A model generated the notes under the pieces. The model saw only the letters and a program-made list of their open reading frames with translations, had not been told where the DNA came from and made no database searches. DNA of 64,000 bases from positions 1 through 64,000 of the forward strand of contig JAHQIW010000645.1 in the NCBI GenBank assembly GCA_019055375.1, read 5' to 3'. Position numbers and translations under genes: made by a program. Positions 10,595-23,549 of this stretch are shown in pieces; positions within the stretch are counted from its first letter, which is position 1, and each line of letters opens with the position of its first letter. Source of the stretch: Parelaphostrongylus tenuis (Eukaryota > Nematoda > Chromadorea > Rhabditida > Metastrongylidae).

Positions 10595-10664
10595 GAAATT
10601 AAAATCTGATGAGGAATAGATGAAGCATTCTTCAAGGACTGATTAATGCCGAGAGCTTTAACCT
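10595..10664 (+). mobile_element. SINE2, 3'-end fragment
   Basis: Degenerate 3' end of SINE2: GGACTGATTAATGCCGAGAG followed by CTTTAACC, matching GGGATTGATCAACGCCGAGAG of the copy at 21454-21755 read on the minus strand. Confidence 0.6.
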
Positions 10665-10669
10665 CTGCT

Positions 10670-11902
10670 TTTTGATATTCAGCGAGTTATATGTACTGTC
10701 ATATCAGAGAACTCTAAACAGTTCGGCTACATTCACATTTCAACACAAGGCATAATTAAGTAAATCCCATAAAGTTGTGATATTTAGTTAAGAGAAGTGC
10801 TAAATAGACTAGTACTGAAAATCAACAATGCAGTAGCATGATTATTGCTACCTAAAATGTAGTATCTCACTAATGGTTCGAATACTCGGAAACTGGTTAT
10901 AGTAAGTCAGTTGTCTTCTCACAACTGCTGATTGAACATCCTTTCCTTTTTCCTATGTGCTTTTGCTAATGTGTGTTTAATACTTGCCTAATGTTGATCG
11001 TCTAATTTTGATAAGAAGCTTTTCATGGATGTCATTCCTCTAAGATGAATGCACCAAACAGAAGATACCACGCTGCAATAAATCAATTGTGATAGCGACT
11101 AAACTGTACCCCAAAAGATGCGCGAAAATCTCAAGTGCCCAGAATTCTGAAACTGGAAGCTACAAAAATTTCCCATTTCAATGAAGGACAAGCTCACAAT
11201 ACTTTGACGATCATTCAAAAGACTATTACAGTTCTTTGCCAAGTAGTATTACAACTTCTACATTGAAAAAATGACTTATAAAGCACTCTTTGGGCTACTT
11301 TTGATAAGTATCATCGTTAGAACATCATTAGCAATTTCTTATCAAAAAATACTTGAAAATCTTTTTTACATAGGTCTTCAGAAGAAAGGATTTGAACGGT
11401 TTTCCTGAAGAACACCGCAGAACTAAGACAGCTCCGACAAACATGTAATTTCTTCTCTTTGATAAAGTATTATTATAGTTTTCAAGTGAATATTTTTCTA
11501 AGACCAAAGAATATTTGGATCTTTGGTGAGCCGCTCCCACGCACTGAAAAAAACTACAGTTCATTTTTCACCCGTTTCTTCTCCCTCACCGTACAACCTA
11601 TAGACAGCAATCATCTTTCCCAAACACGATCGATGGTTTTCCATGATAGGTGACGGCGTTTAGTACAATAGCCGAAATAGGAAATAACAAATAACAAAAA
11701 CACTGCTATAATAAACGAGTAAGTTGCACTTGTCTACATGAAAGCCTTTCCGCAGTAGATTTGGCAGCACTGTGAAGTTTTATGTGCATTTGAGTTCTAA
11801 AATTTAAAGCGATATTGTAAGGTAAAAGCTGAACAAAACGCCTTTTACTAGTAGAAACTGAGATTTGGCGCTACTACTTCAAAGTCCTGATTTAATGCTA
11901 TC
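10670..11902. other. No recognisable gene
   Basis: A-T-rich sequence without recognisable coding, RNA or repeat content. Confidence 0.5.
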
Positions 11903-13798
11903 AAGATAGCTGATGAGTGATAGAGTTCAAAATGACTAGGACGGCATTTGCGGTATGATAAGGTGTCGGCCTTAAGAATGCCCTATATAAAGATTTTCTG
12001 GGGAGCTGAGTAAACTAGAGTCGAATATATGAGCTATGTAACAGCGTGACTTAGGCGATCTAACACATTCTCACTAAAACTTAACTCAGTCTGTGCTGCA
12101 TCTGATAAGAGCTTTTTGCCTGCGATGACTTTATTCAGTCACAAACCTTATCGTTTATCCTTGGAAGAAGTCCAACTCTTTCTATAGCCGAGGAATAAAA
12201 ACAGAAAAAAGAAAAAATCTTTGTCGCTTCGAGATTGGTATCACATAGCTCAAGAATAAAAAAACGCCAAATTCATGCGAGGGGAAGTATTTGTAGGCCG
12301 CCGTACAGGCTGAATGTGATATTTTCCACCTCCATTGTGCTTAATCCATATCGTACGCCACTTGCACTACAGTATGCTAGCAGAGAATTGAGGCTTTCCA
12401 AAACCATAGAGCAAAACCAAATTTCATGTTGTTTCACGGTCCCTGCTATTCGTAGCGGAACCTGTGAGCCTTGTTGCTTTGATGAAACGGGCGAGGCCAC
12501 CGCAACGTACGTAAGTCATTAACATAACAATCAGGAAATGGCTTGAACATTTTCTCGGACAATATTGAATGCTTATGACGAGGTTTTGTAATCCAGTCAA
12601 ATGAAAGATGCTTTTTCAGACCGTTTTATTAAGTTCCTTAAAGACTTCAAAACGCCTTATGGATTCTATGAAGCGAACGGTAGTACCGAAATCTTAAGAA
12701 AAATATTTACCGTTTTCAGTCAGGTTGGCGACTACTAAATCAGTATTTATTCAAATTCGCGCTGATTGGCCCAGCGCTATGAATTGATGAGAAGGAATGC
12801 AGAGTGAATCCCTAATAGATTAAGAAGTGAATGTTCTAACGCTTTATGAAGTAGCAAAGCCTCTATCAAAATCAATGATTGTTCATGGCGTGCGCCCTCT
12901 AGTCGTAATGTCGTGAGAACTGAGGAAGAATGAATCATTACTCGTAAGCTTTTTGACTGATATCACACAGATTACTAGGATGTAGAAGAGTAGTGAATCA
13001 GTAGCTGTATATTTAAAGTGTTCCCCAAAATGGCTGAATAAACAGTTTGAATCATAAATCAAGTCGTGAAATTATGGCGATGATTTAGTCTATTGAGTTG
13101 CAAACCACTAGAACCATTGGAAAATTTTTGATCAGGGATGTCATGTTCTACGTGCTATTATAACGCTTCATTTAGTCGAGTTAAAGCAGAGAACAAAGTT
13201 TATGTGCATAATAATTTAAATATTCAATTCTTTCCAGATAATCAGATGTTTAACGCGATCTCGTTATCGATCACGGTGGAGTTATGAAAATGACAGCTTA
13301 CAAAGTCTGTTTCTTTTTTTCCTTTTGGAAGGACATCTGTCTCCTTCCATCATCCACTGTTTTGTGAATGTGTAACGCAATCATGATGTTATTAGGTCTT
13401 CTCATAGGTTCTGACACTAAAGCAAGAAGCACTAAATTTATCAAGCAGAAGTAGTCAAAAATGCTTAGCAACACTATTCAAAGTATGCGCCATTAGCCTG
13501 AACACATGTAGTCAACTCTCAGGCAGTAAATTAATACCATTTTCTGCAGAATTTTCCGCGCTTTCTTTGGGTACCAAAATTGTTCATATTGCCGCATGAG
13601 TGCAGAATTCTACACGAGCTCACACAAACAGATGCATAAACGCAGAAACATCGCTCAAAAACTGCTACATCGTCATTTTTGCCCTCCATTTTCTGGGAAC
13701 GATTACTACCGTCAACTCAAAATTCTTACCAGGCGAACAAGGAAGAGTAGTTTTACATCAGATCGATTCGCCAAAGGCTAAGCTCGTCATCTTTTGAA
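11903..13798 (+). repeat. Diverged inverted duplication, left arm
   Basis: Aligns by eye, over nearly its whole length, with the reverse complement of 15144-16980. Anchor blocks in order: AAGATAGCTGATG (11903), ATTTGCGGTATG, TAACAGCGTGACTTAGGCG, ATCTTTGTCGC, GTACAGGC, CGATCACGGTGGAGTTA, GCGCTTTCTTTGGGTA, and CCAAAGGCTAAGCTCGTCAT (13771-13790). Substitutions and small indels are frequent, so the duplication is old. Its inner end has a short open frame ending ...SPKAKLVIF, the counterpart of ...NPQKAMLITI on the minus strand of the right arm. Conservation of that short peptide hints at an ancestral coding exon, not identified. Confidence 0.7.
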
Positions 13799-13889
13799 TC
13801 CGTTGAGAGTTGATTCACTGGAAGATTCGGCCAACAGGAAAGATGATCACCGACGAACGTCACTTTGAGCACTTGAACCATGCCAAGGG

Positions 13890-14140
13890 GCCCTTTCACA
13901 TCGTCATTCGCGCGGTCTCATGCTGCTTCAAGACAACGCAGGGCAGCATAACGTCAAATTGACAAGGACGAAGTGATCGAAGTGGGCTGGAAGCTTCTAA
14001 ATCATCAGCTCTATAGTCTTGACTTGTCACCGTCTGAACAACAGCTCTCGCGGTTAATGGAAGATTTCCAGAGGAAGAAGAATTCCGAGGCATTACTAGG
14101 TTGAGTCAACGATGAACAACTTTTTTTAGATCCAAGGATA
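13890..14140 (+). pseudogene. mariner transposase C-terminal relic
   Basis: Two adjacent frames give MLLQDNAGQHNVKLTRTK and, one base shifted, VIEVGWKLLNHQLYSLDLSP. These match the mariner block around the second catalytic Asp (usually HDNARPH) and the third (usually YSPDLAPSDYHLF). Here the third Asp position reads SPSEQQLS, so the DD34D triad is lost. It lies in the spacer between the two arms of the inverted duplication. Flanking TIRs were not identified. Confidence 0.75.
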
Positions 14141-15143
14141 ACGAGCTCTACCTATGAGGGCGGTATTGACTCTGTCTGAGAGATGGTTAAATTGGCTCAG
14201 GCTGATAGCGCATACTTGAATAGTTTTGCTAAGAAAACTGGTACTTTCCCGTTAACTGCACCATGTTTCGACTGCTTGTAAGAAAAAAAAAACGTATTTT
14301 TTGGTCGCTTTGAATGTTTCAAGAAATGATCCATAACTTAGATCAAAGGAATTCGAGTGGTATATTTCACTTCCAAAAAGGCCTGATTGTCGCTCTGAAA
14401 GAACAAAAATAATATTCTGTTGCTCGCTCGATGATTTCTTGCTGACCAGTGCCTCACTCTTAGAGTTTCAACAACCAGACGATACAACAAATCTCAAGAT
14501 TCCAAAAATTTTTTAGTGTTTGTTACGAACTTTTTAGTGCTTCATAAGGAGCAAGAGATAATCAGGTTTTGCATTCGCTGAGCAGGGCGTGTAGGTATAT
14601 GTGTACCTCCAAAGCGTGGCTTAGAGCCAACGCCGCGCTGCTCGAAATTAAAATACACTATAAAATCTACCACATTTCAGCTCTTGAATAGTTGTTAAGA
14701 CCTGAAAAAAGAGCAGAAAGTGCATTTTTCACAAGGGATCAATATGAAGTGCGGATACTAGAGGTGATCCAGTATTACAAATTTCAACCTTCTTTTAGCT
14801 TGCATCATAATATAAGGCCCTTATCAAAAGCGAGACAACTCATTGGAATCCCTGAAATTTGATCTATCGATTGACTTCTGAACCCCGAAGAAAAAGCCTT
14901 TGGTTAGAGAGAAATCTTCAAGTGAAAAATCTTATTTTTTCTATTTCAGCACAATTACAAAGCCTTTTTGAATAGGAACTATGTCAGCCGAATTATTCTG
15001 ATTCAAGCCATTGATTGATCATTGAAAAATTGAAAACGGCCTAAAAATGCGTTTTTTTTGGGACTAAGTGCTCACACAGTTGGGTTAGGCGTTCATCATC
15101 TCTTTGACTGGCAGCAAGTCGCAGTAAATGGGCCCAGTTTGGT
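14141..15143. other. Spacer of the inverted duplication, no gene seen
   Basis: A-T-rich spacer between the mariner relic and the right arm; nothing recognised. Confidence 0.5.
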
Positions 15144-16980
15144 CTCAAATTGTGATGAGCATAGCCTTTTGCGGATTGATTTCGACGCGAAGTTGGAGCC
15201 CTTCTTTGTCCTGGCAACAATTATTGATTCTGACGACATTGAATCTCAAAGGAAGTCCAGTGTTCGTTGACGGTGACGGTCGCTTCCAGAATGGAGTCGC
15301 AAAAATTTTAATTGAGCTTGTGTGGAATCCGGCATTCGTGCGGCAGGTATGAATAAATTTAGCACCCAAAGAAAGTGCAGAAAATTTTGCACACATTAGT
15401 ATTGATTCATTGCCCGAGAATCTGTAGGAAAGTGTTCAAGCTAATTGCGCGTGCTTCGAAAAATGTTGTTGATCAATGTGACTACTTCGAACTAATCAAT
15501 TTAATGCTTATTGCTCTATTACCACAACTTATGAGGACCTAATATCATCATAGTTGCGCTATACATCTCAAAACACTGTGTAATAAAAGAAGGCAGGCAT
15601 CTTCCCAGAAAAAAAAGAACGGACTTTGTAACTTATCTAACTCCACCGTGGTCGATAGCGAAGTCGCGTTATTGCTAACATTTGAATTTTAATAATATCA
15701 TGCACAGAGGCATTGTCTGCGATCTAATGTCACCTAGATTATAACATCCGAAATCAAAAATTTACCATTGATTCTTGTGATTAGTGGCGCAATAGACGAG
15801 ATCCTTGCCACGATCTCACGATCTAGTTCATGACTCAAACGCGGCTTTCAACCATTTTTTTGGCACTTTGAATATACGATTGCTGGTTCAGTACTCTTCC
15901 ACGTATCAGTAATCTGAAGGTTATCAGTCATAAAGTTTACGAGTAATGATTTATTTTTCGTTGGACCTCTTACGCTTTACCACAAGAGAGGGAGCATGAC
16001 ATAAACAACCATTGTTTCGATTAAAGCGCTTGCTACTCCATAAAGTGTTAGAGCGTTCACTTCTCCAGTCTATTAGTCATTCATCATCCATTTGATCTCA
16101 TTCATTCATAACGTTTGACACAATCACAGCGCCGCATTGAGATCAATATTTATTTAGTAGTCAACCGACCTGATTCAGAACGGTGAATTTTCTCTATGTT
16201 TTGGATCTATCGTTTGATTCCTGAGATGGATAACTGGCCTTAAAGAGCTTAAGGAACTTAATAAAATGATTTTGAGAAACGTCTCACATTTAACTGGTTT
16301 ATGAAATCTCGTTATAAGCATTAAACATCGTCAGAGAGAATGTTCTATGATATTTTGAGGTTGGTACGTTAGTGGCTCACGCACCTTGCGGCAGTCTCGC
16401 CCGTCTCATCAGAGCGACACGGCCCGCAGATTCCCCTACCGATGTTTCGCTTAATGGTTTTAAAATGCCTCATATTCTCTGCCAATATACTGTAGTGTAA
16501 GAGCTGTACGATATGGATTTAGCACAATGGAGTTGAAAGAAAACACTATTCTATACAGCGGCTTACTAAAACTTTCCATCGTACGAGCTTGATATTTTTA
16601 TCCTATCGGGCCATTTAATAGCAATCCCAGAGCGACAAAGAGCTTTGCTTATTACTAATACTTATTCCGTGCCAGCAGAAAGAGTTTGACTGCTTTCAGT
16701 TTCAGAAAAGAAAACTAAAGTGTTCATGGTTGGATTTAATGTTCGCAAGAAAAGCTCTAATCAGATAAAGTAGAGATTGAGCTAAATGTTTGTGAGAATG
16801 TATTCAATCTTCGCCTAAATCACGCTGTTAGTAAGCTTACTTATTCGACGGTAACTTACTGAATTCTGAATTCTCCTAAAAAATCCATGTAGGCCATTAT
16901 TAAGGACTGCACCACACCACACCGCAAATACCGTTCCAGTCTTTGTTGAACTTTATCACACAATCTCCATCAGCTATCTT
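15144..16980 (-). repeat. Diverged inverted duplication, right arm
   Basis: Reverse-complement counterpart of 11903-13798. Its inner end begins at TCAAATTGTGATGAGCATAG and its outer end is CATCAGCTATCTT. On the minus strand, 15145-15396 is open and gives a peptide with RFNVVRINNCCQDKEG, whose left-arm equivalent is less well kept. I do not recognise the protein. The outer end is capped directly by a SINE1 fragment. Confidence 0.7.
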
Positions 16981-17075
16981 CGTAACACTCGAAATTTCCA
17001 GTATTTTTGCTGTTTTTCGCAGTGTTATTATGTTACATATTTGCCTATGAGAATTGAGTGGCGAGCAAAAGCATA
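16981..17075 (-). mobile_element. SINE1, 3' body fragment
   Basis: Minus-strand copy of the SINE1 3' body: the TTTTTCGCAGTGTTATTATG hairpin region (17013-17032) and GAGAATTGAGTGGCGAGCAAAA are the reverse complement of the CTCACCACTCAATTCTC-to-CACTGC segment at 4725-4800. No tRNA head. Confidence 0.65.
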
Positions 17076-17145
17076 TCTTCATAAAACTTTAGCACTTTAT
17101 TTGATCCGTCATCACAGCATTTTTCTCACTGTGCAGGTCTCAGTT

Positions 17146-17349
17146 CTTCTAGCATCCAATTCGTTTTTCGTCGTCCTCTTGGACGCTGTAGAATACCGAC
17201 TGAGCGAGTCTCGTTGCAGTCTCGAAGATAGCCTGGCTGTGGGGTGCGTTGTTGTTGACTTCCTGAGAAAGCTGGGAGTGGAGCTTTGCACCACGCGGGC
17301 CTCGACGAGCATTACAGCCACTCGGCCAGAGCGCCCCCTATATTCATAA
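17146..17349 (+). CDS. Candidate terminal exon, unrecognised protein
   Basis: An acceptor-like TTTTTCTCACTGTGCAG precedes an open frame of about 68 codons that ends in TAA at 17347-17349. It reads VSVLLASNSFFVVLLDAVEY at its start and TSITATRPERPLYS at its end. The segment is clearly more G+C-rich than its surroundings, which in this A-T-rich landscape suggests coding or a GC-rich repeat. The opposite strand is also open over the same stretch (17112-17363), so strand assignment is uncertain. No family recognised and no partner exon found. Confidence 0.25.
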   Translation, partial: LLASNSFFVVLLDAVEYRLSESRCSLEDSLAVGCVVVDFLRKLGVELCTTRASTSITATRPERPLYS

Positions 17350-17364
17350 CAGTGTATCGACATC

Positions 17365-20300
17365 GCCTATTTCGAATTTAAAATTCACATAAACAGTTAC
17401 AATGCTGCCACGTTTACTGAGATAAAAACTCTTAGTGTTAAAAATGTGCAAGTATTTATTTGATATGGGTGCTGTTGTGATTTTCCATATCAAACCATTA
17501 TGCTGAATGTCGTCAGTTATCATCGAAATCTATCGCTGATGTTTCAAAAAGACGATTGCTATCTATAGACTGCACGACAAACATAAAATGAATGGAAAAT
17601 GTATTGCGGGGCTAATGACCTTTGCGAGAGGATCATTCAAATATTTGAATTTTTCTTGTTCTTTGAATAACATCCATCGGAAAACCTTCATAAATCATCG
17701 TCATCATCACAATCACCAATAAATCATCAAGGAGAGGAAATCACATGTCTATCAAATATGTGTTAATTGTGATGTGTTCTTCAAGAAAATCGTTCAAATC
17801 TTTTATTTCAAAATCCTTGTAAAACTAGTTTCCAAGGGCTTTTTTTATACGAAATTTACTAATGATGTTCTCAAGAAGGCATCTATTTATAGCTAGAACA
17901 CTAATTCCTGCAATGTAGAAAGTATAGTAGTGAGATAGCGTTTCGAATTTCCCTGAAAGCATTGAGGACTGGTACTCTATTGTTAAAGGAAATTTTCGCG
18001 GTTTTTACTTGTAGAATATCAGGAATTTGAGATTCTGCTCGTTTATCGGGCCACAGTCTATTCGTTACCACAATTGCTTCCAATTCATCCGGCTTATTCG
18101 AATGGAACTCATAGAAAGCTTCTTAGCAAGACTAGACGATCAACATTAGGCATCTAAAGGTAATAAACACACTAAAGTCAAGCAGAGGCGTGTAATAAAA
18201 AGGTCAGCCACGGCAAAGCATTATTTGTGAGATGGCAAAGTGGCTTACTATAGCCAGTTTCTAGACTGAATAATGAAAGCATTTGTGTGCTATTCCTTAT
18301 ATTTGGCTAGAAATAATCATGTCAGTGTAAGACCAATTTTCAGTACTAGTCGATCTAGCACTTTAGTCATCTAACTAATACAACTTCAGGGATTTGCTAT
18401 TGTGTCCAGTATTTGAGTGTAAATGTAGTCGAACTGTTCAGTGTTTTGTGATATAATAGTACATAGGAGTCTTTGAATGTCGTAAAGTAGAAATACTTTA
18501 TTGCAGGGGGCAAGGAGACGTTGTTCATGGTGGTAACAGATATTATACGGCTGATGGTTAAATCCATCCCATCGACTTTTGTGAACCTTCATTTCAAAAC
18601 AGACGATGGTATGGAACTCTCCTCTCTAGTTATTCACTTTGATGACAGAATTTACTTGAGCTTTTCAAAATTTCTATTGATATTAAATGAGCAGCGGCGT
18701 GTAGCACGCGTGATAATGAGGCTGATCACAACGAACGCAATGCTGTAGCGATTTTGCAACAACTTGCCACTCCTGTAATCCCTTTAGAGTTAGGAACTTT
18801 GGTACCGGACTAATCTTATATACCACACTTTCTTTAGTTCAAGTACGGACGCGTCGGCCAGATTATCTCAGGGTCCGAGCGAAATTCAACTCGACCGGCA
18901 TTAAACAACATTTTAGAGGAGGTGACATTATAAGGCAACTTAGATGCGAAAAGCTAAAGACCGAAGTAGTGGTCGAATGAGCAGAAAGCAAACAAACACG
19001 AGAAGTGCGCTGGATATAGCAAGAAATGTAAAGGCGGGTGAGTAAAGGAAACTATTCTCAAAATTAGACCTAAAATTCTAGACTCATCAAGTCTTCCACC
19101 TTCGCGACATTGACGAATCGCTGTCTTACTTCCTGGGAAGATCTGCCATCCTGATCTTATACTTAAGCAGGAGACTAGCAGGCAACGTAAAAGCCACATA
19201 TGCATTCAGTCACCTATAGGAATGCCTGACAGAGTGATTTACATGACATTTTTCTCAAAAATTAGACGACGTGGTAGGCTTTATTCTTTTATCGTAATAT
19301 CACAAGTATTGCCGGTCAAACCAATTTTGGTTTTTCATCATTTGTTGTTACTGACATAATTAAGCTGTATCACTGGTTCACTACCTAACTGTTGTCAACA
19401 AGTAGTTTCACAAAGAGGCAGTGCGTCACGTGTAGATAGGCCCATTTACAGTGGAATAACGGGCTCTGAGAGAGAGATTGAAAAAAACGAGTAATCCTGA
19501 GCTCATCTATCAGCACTTTAGCAGAGAATCATTGTTGTCCTGGAGGAATCTAGTAGGAAGACGACAAGATTACCAAAGGTTTCCAAAGTTTGATCACACC
19601 TGCGTTCGGTGTCTAGAAGAATAAACGTATCAAACAAGCGGAAGTTGATCATATACTAGGACAACCGCAAAAAGATGGGCCACTTAAGTACTGAATCTGT
19701 CATTCCTCTCTACATGTTACTCCTCATTACTTCCATAAGAGTTCGGCACCACCGAATAGTTTGCACGGTCAGCACATAAAGTGACAAAGTGTTATCAGTT
19801 CCTTACAAGAGAGTGGAGATTCTTAGATCACATGCGAGAGCGGAAATGCCATATTCTACATTAGCACGGTGATGACGTAGGAGATGCACTTACGCCTATA
19901 TAATCCGAAGTAGCTGATCTTATCGTCCATTAAACTCTGTGCTTTCTTGTAATGCCGTCAACTCCTCCTTTTTGTGAAGGCAGAACGAAGTTTTCTAACA
20001 CTGAGACATATGCATTGCATGACAAAAATCTAGTAACTTAAATTTTGAATGGAGCAAATAAACTGCAAACTGTTCATCTAAACTTTAACTTGTCTAAAGC
20101 GACTTTAACAAACAACTTGAAGGCTCTGAGGATCCCAGTAGAAATTGAGGGTGGTTAACTAAGGAAAGTTGGAAAAATGCTCGTAGATATTGTTTGTAAG
20201 GACTGTTTGGATAAACATGCAGTGATGTTTGTGTAATGCACATCAACACAATCCAGTAAAACCTAACCGTATTCGTGGGAAAAAGGGCATGAACTAAAAT

Positions 20301-21300
20301 AATTTCTCTGGCTTCTTCATCAACTCTTCAAGGTTTAAACTGTGCCATGTGATTGATACTGAGGCTTTCAGCAATGTAAACAAATCTCGTCATCACCGCT
20401 TTACAAACCGTACTTTATGCCATGTCGTACAAGATGGAGTCTCTTGCGTTGGGATCACTAGGAGCCCATTTAATCAAGTAAGTCCTTTAGAAAATCTCCA
20501 TCAAAAAAGGATTTTTCAAAAGAGAAATCAGAGATAGCCTGAGCCAAAGTTAATATCCAGTGTTCTCACAAATCTACGTCCTACTGCTCCACCTGCATGT
20601 AACTGCTGATCACTTTTACAGTGTATACGAGCGAAAGTGATGCACTGAGATCAGTGATCAGGCAGTTCAGTGGATCTCGGTGAATGATAGAGTGACAGTG
20701 GAGCTGAAAGTTCATGAGTAGAGAAATTTGGAAAACCAACCGGAGCAAAGATATTGCATAGGGAATGTAAAGTAAGAAATTTGTGTTACTGTTAACAGGG
20801 AAAACTATCCGTGCAATTTAGGGCTAACTTGTGCAACAAACATTTGGAATAGCGAAGTCTGAGCCGGATGCAAGTGCGCAAAAATGGATCACAACCTATT
20901 ATTTACTATTATGATGAATTCTAAACCGTCACGGTCACCGTTGGCACGCCAGGTGAGGGTATATCAAGTGAGGTGATTTCAAGAGAAGTCAGGGGACCTT
21001 CAATCATATTATTATAGCGTACTTTCGTAAGATCACTGTCAGATTCATTCGCAAGTCTTTTAGATTGTCATTGCAAAAAAATTAGATTAAAGAACTAAGG
21101 TGCTCCATCGTTTGGATAGAAAAAGATTGAATATTCCAAAACAGGTGTAAGCGTTTGATACGATGAGCTGTTCATTGCAATGCTGCTCGTTTGTTCTTGA
21201 ACGGAACGGCTGACTGCTATTTTGGAATGCAGCATTAGGAAACTCATTCGTTCAATCTTTCCTTCCAACCTGAGAAGTTATGATAACGTTGCATACTGAT
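17365..21300. other. No recognisable gene; one weak exon candidate
   Basis: Nearly 4 kb without a recognised feature. The only exon-like piece is about 20372-20476 (+): an acceptor-like CTTTCAG, about 35 open codons and a perfect GTAAGT donor at 20477. The peptide (NVNKSRHHRFTNRTLCHVV...) is not recognised and the call is weak. Confidence 0.4.
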
Positions 21301-21453
21301 CGCAATTAATAAGCGAGTGGACACTGAACCTGAAGCACATACTTTGTAGGGCAAAACGTTCTTCTGTTGGTCGACACTGGCACGTCAATCATATGAATGA
21401 TCGACCCACCTGCGACACGGGAGCCTGCGATGGCTATCTTAGAAACGTCTATA

Positions 21454-21755
21454 AAGGATAAAGGATACAGCTCTCGGCGTTGATCAATCCCTGAGGGATG
21501 CGCCATGCATTCGACTTCAATTTTTAACTTCGTCTGAGGTGATTGAATGCACATCTGGCCTTTACAATGACTCGCGGTGGCCTCCCGCTGATCCGAGTCA
21601 GTGCTGCTTATCCTCGCAGACAAGTCTGAGACCTGCCTGGTACCAATTTACCGACCCCGTGGGGATGGGTGGCTTGGTGAGCTATGAGAGCGAGATCGAA
21701 CCAGTGACCTCGTGTGCGACGCAGGGCGCCTCTTACCACTGCGCCACATGCGCTC
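21454..21755 (-). mobile_element. SINE2, full-length copy with perfect TSD
   Basis: On the minus strand the 5' head is tRNA-like: an AGAGCG/CGCTCT acceptor stem, an A box TGGCGCAGTGG and a B-box-like GGTTCGATCTC. A unique body follows (AGCCACCCATCCCC, then GGATAAGCAGCACTGACTCGG) and a 3' end ATCAACGCCGAGAGC with a tail of TATCCTTTATCCTTT units. The element is bounded by the identical 14-mer TAGAAACGTCTATA at 21440-21453 and 21756-21769, a perfect TSD marking a young insertion. Related copies: 10595, 36090, 38192, 62028. The short tandem tail indicates mobilisation by a non-LTR element, not identified. Confidence 0.9.
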
Positions 21756-21769
21756 TAGAAACGTCTATA

Positions 21770-23545
21770 CCAGGCATAAATTTGACGCTACTAAGTCGTC
21801 AACGTTCTTCATATTCAAAGACATGGTGGAACTTGAATACTCTTATGGATTGTTGAAGGGCCCAGTCGGAGAAAATACCATCTCTTTTGCCGGTGACACT
21901 TTAGCTTACCGTATTTCACAACAATAACATCTGTGCTTATGCAAGCAAATTACGAAAGGCTCTTCGTTCGTTCACACTCCTTGTAGCCGCATCGTTCTTG
22001 AAATTTTTAGATGAGTGTGATTCTTTCTTGCAACAAGTAAGCACTGCTCATGCAATTTATACTCTGACAATACTTTCTTTTCTAATTTAATGCAAAAAAT
22101 CTACTTAGTCGAAAAAATTTGTTAGTTTAATTATCTGAAATGGGAAATGTTGAAAATTAATAGGAGGGAAGGTTTGAATGGCAGCAGCTTATTTCACCTT
22201 TACAGGTCTAACAATCAAGCAGCAGGCATTCGTGAATGCAGCAGCGATCTCTGAGTCTTATGGCTGCTTGCTTTTTGACGGAATTCTCGGGTCTTCGTAG
22301 TCCCAAAGATTGAGATATTGACTTGGTAGATTGAGATACTATAGTCACTGAAAAATTAGCAATAAATAACCTAGAATTCAAGTGAATGAAAACGATTTAG
22401 CTTTCGCTTCAAGGTAAGTCACCTTTGCAGCACCTTCTGCCAAGCCTTGACGCCCCCATTTTCACTATCTAGTTTGAAAGGAAGGTAAGTTGTGACAGCA
22501 AATAACGTTTCATATGAACAATGGCCATTTTAGGTTTGTTGTAATATTACGTCTGCGTTACTTTACTAAACGAAGTCATCTATTTCAAGAAAGAAGTCAA
22601 ACGTTTTGCGGTGTTTTCGAGCAATTGAAAGTCTTCCCACTCCAAAGTGATGTCGACTCAATACGAGCGGCGTAACAACGTTATTCGGTTATCGATATTT
22701 GTCTAAACTTCAAAACAGCTCGGCATTCAACATCTATAGCCGAATATCTACAACTTTCGAAGGAATCAACCCGTGAATGATGAACTGAGTGGCTTGTTGA
22801 ATAGAAACAAGAGCTTACCATATTACTTTAAGATTGTATGACCTTTTGAGTAAAGCACTGCTCTGGCATATGTATTCTGGATTGAAAATCCAATACATGT
22901 CCACCTGCTCGTGCAACGTGATTGACTCGCTAGATCCCGATGTTTGAGTAAATGTACCTGTCAGCCCGCGAGGAGTATACCTGTGTCGTACGCGAATGTT
23001 CGGATGCCGTTCTTGCTCGACAGATAGTTTTCCTCGAAATTTAAATATCTGAAGCGTCATTTCGGAGATTTCAATATTGCGCTAGGCATCCAAAAAGTCT
23101 TTTTTATTGCGTTTTGGTAACAAAAATAAAGTTATGTCTCACGGTCGGTTTGCCGTGCTTGCTCGGCTGTGGGGAGGAGCGAGTGCGGATGATTTTAAGC
23201 TAGTTTCTTATAAGTCATTCGATAGCTAAAACCTTAACGAACTAGAAGCTCAATTTCTTTGAATGGTCTTTATAGGGCTCTCCATGACCAAAAAGAAAAT
23301 TACATTCAGGCTCAAAGTAGTTAGCCCGACCTCAAACTCCATAACGGGTTTACAGATACTTATAAGTAATGTTCACATTTTAAATACACTTTTTCTTTAA
23401 AAGGATAGAAGATTATAAAAAGATCTTTCCAGAAGTATTTCAGTAAAAGAAACAACCACGTGACTAAAACTTTATAGGTTTCCATTAGGAAAATTTATTC
23501 TTGTAGATACAAAACTATTTCCAACTGTTAATCAGCAGATCCTTT
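21770..23545. other. No recognisable gene
   Basis: Nothing recognised. Two short open frames (21712-21927 plus, 22815-23060 minus) are not splice-bounded and match no family I know. Confidence 0.45.
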
Positions 23546-23549
23546 CATT

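Noticed and set aside
12235..12522. 95-codon plus-strand frame ending near a GTACGT donor
   Set aside because: Also open on the other strand, and the homologous stretch in the right arm of the inverted duplication is not open; treated as repeat arm.
21306..21623. 105-codon minus-strand frame
   Set aside because: Translation of SINE2 and its flank, sharing its words with the SINE2 part of 62053-62373; no protein family.
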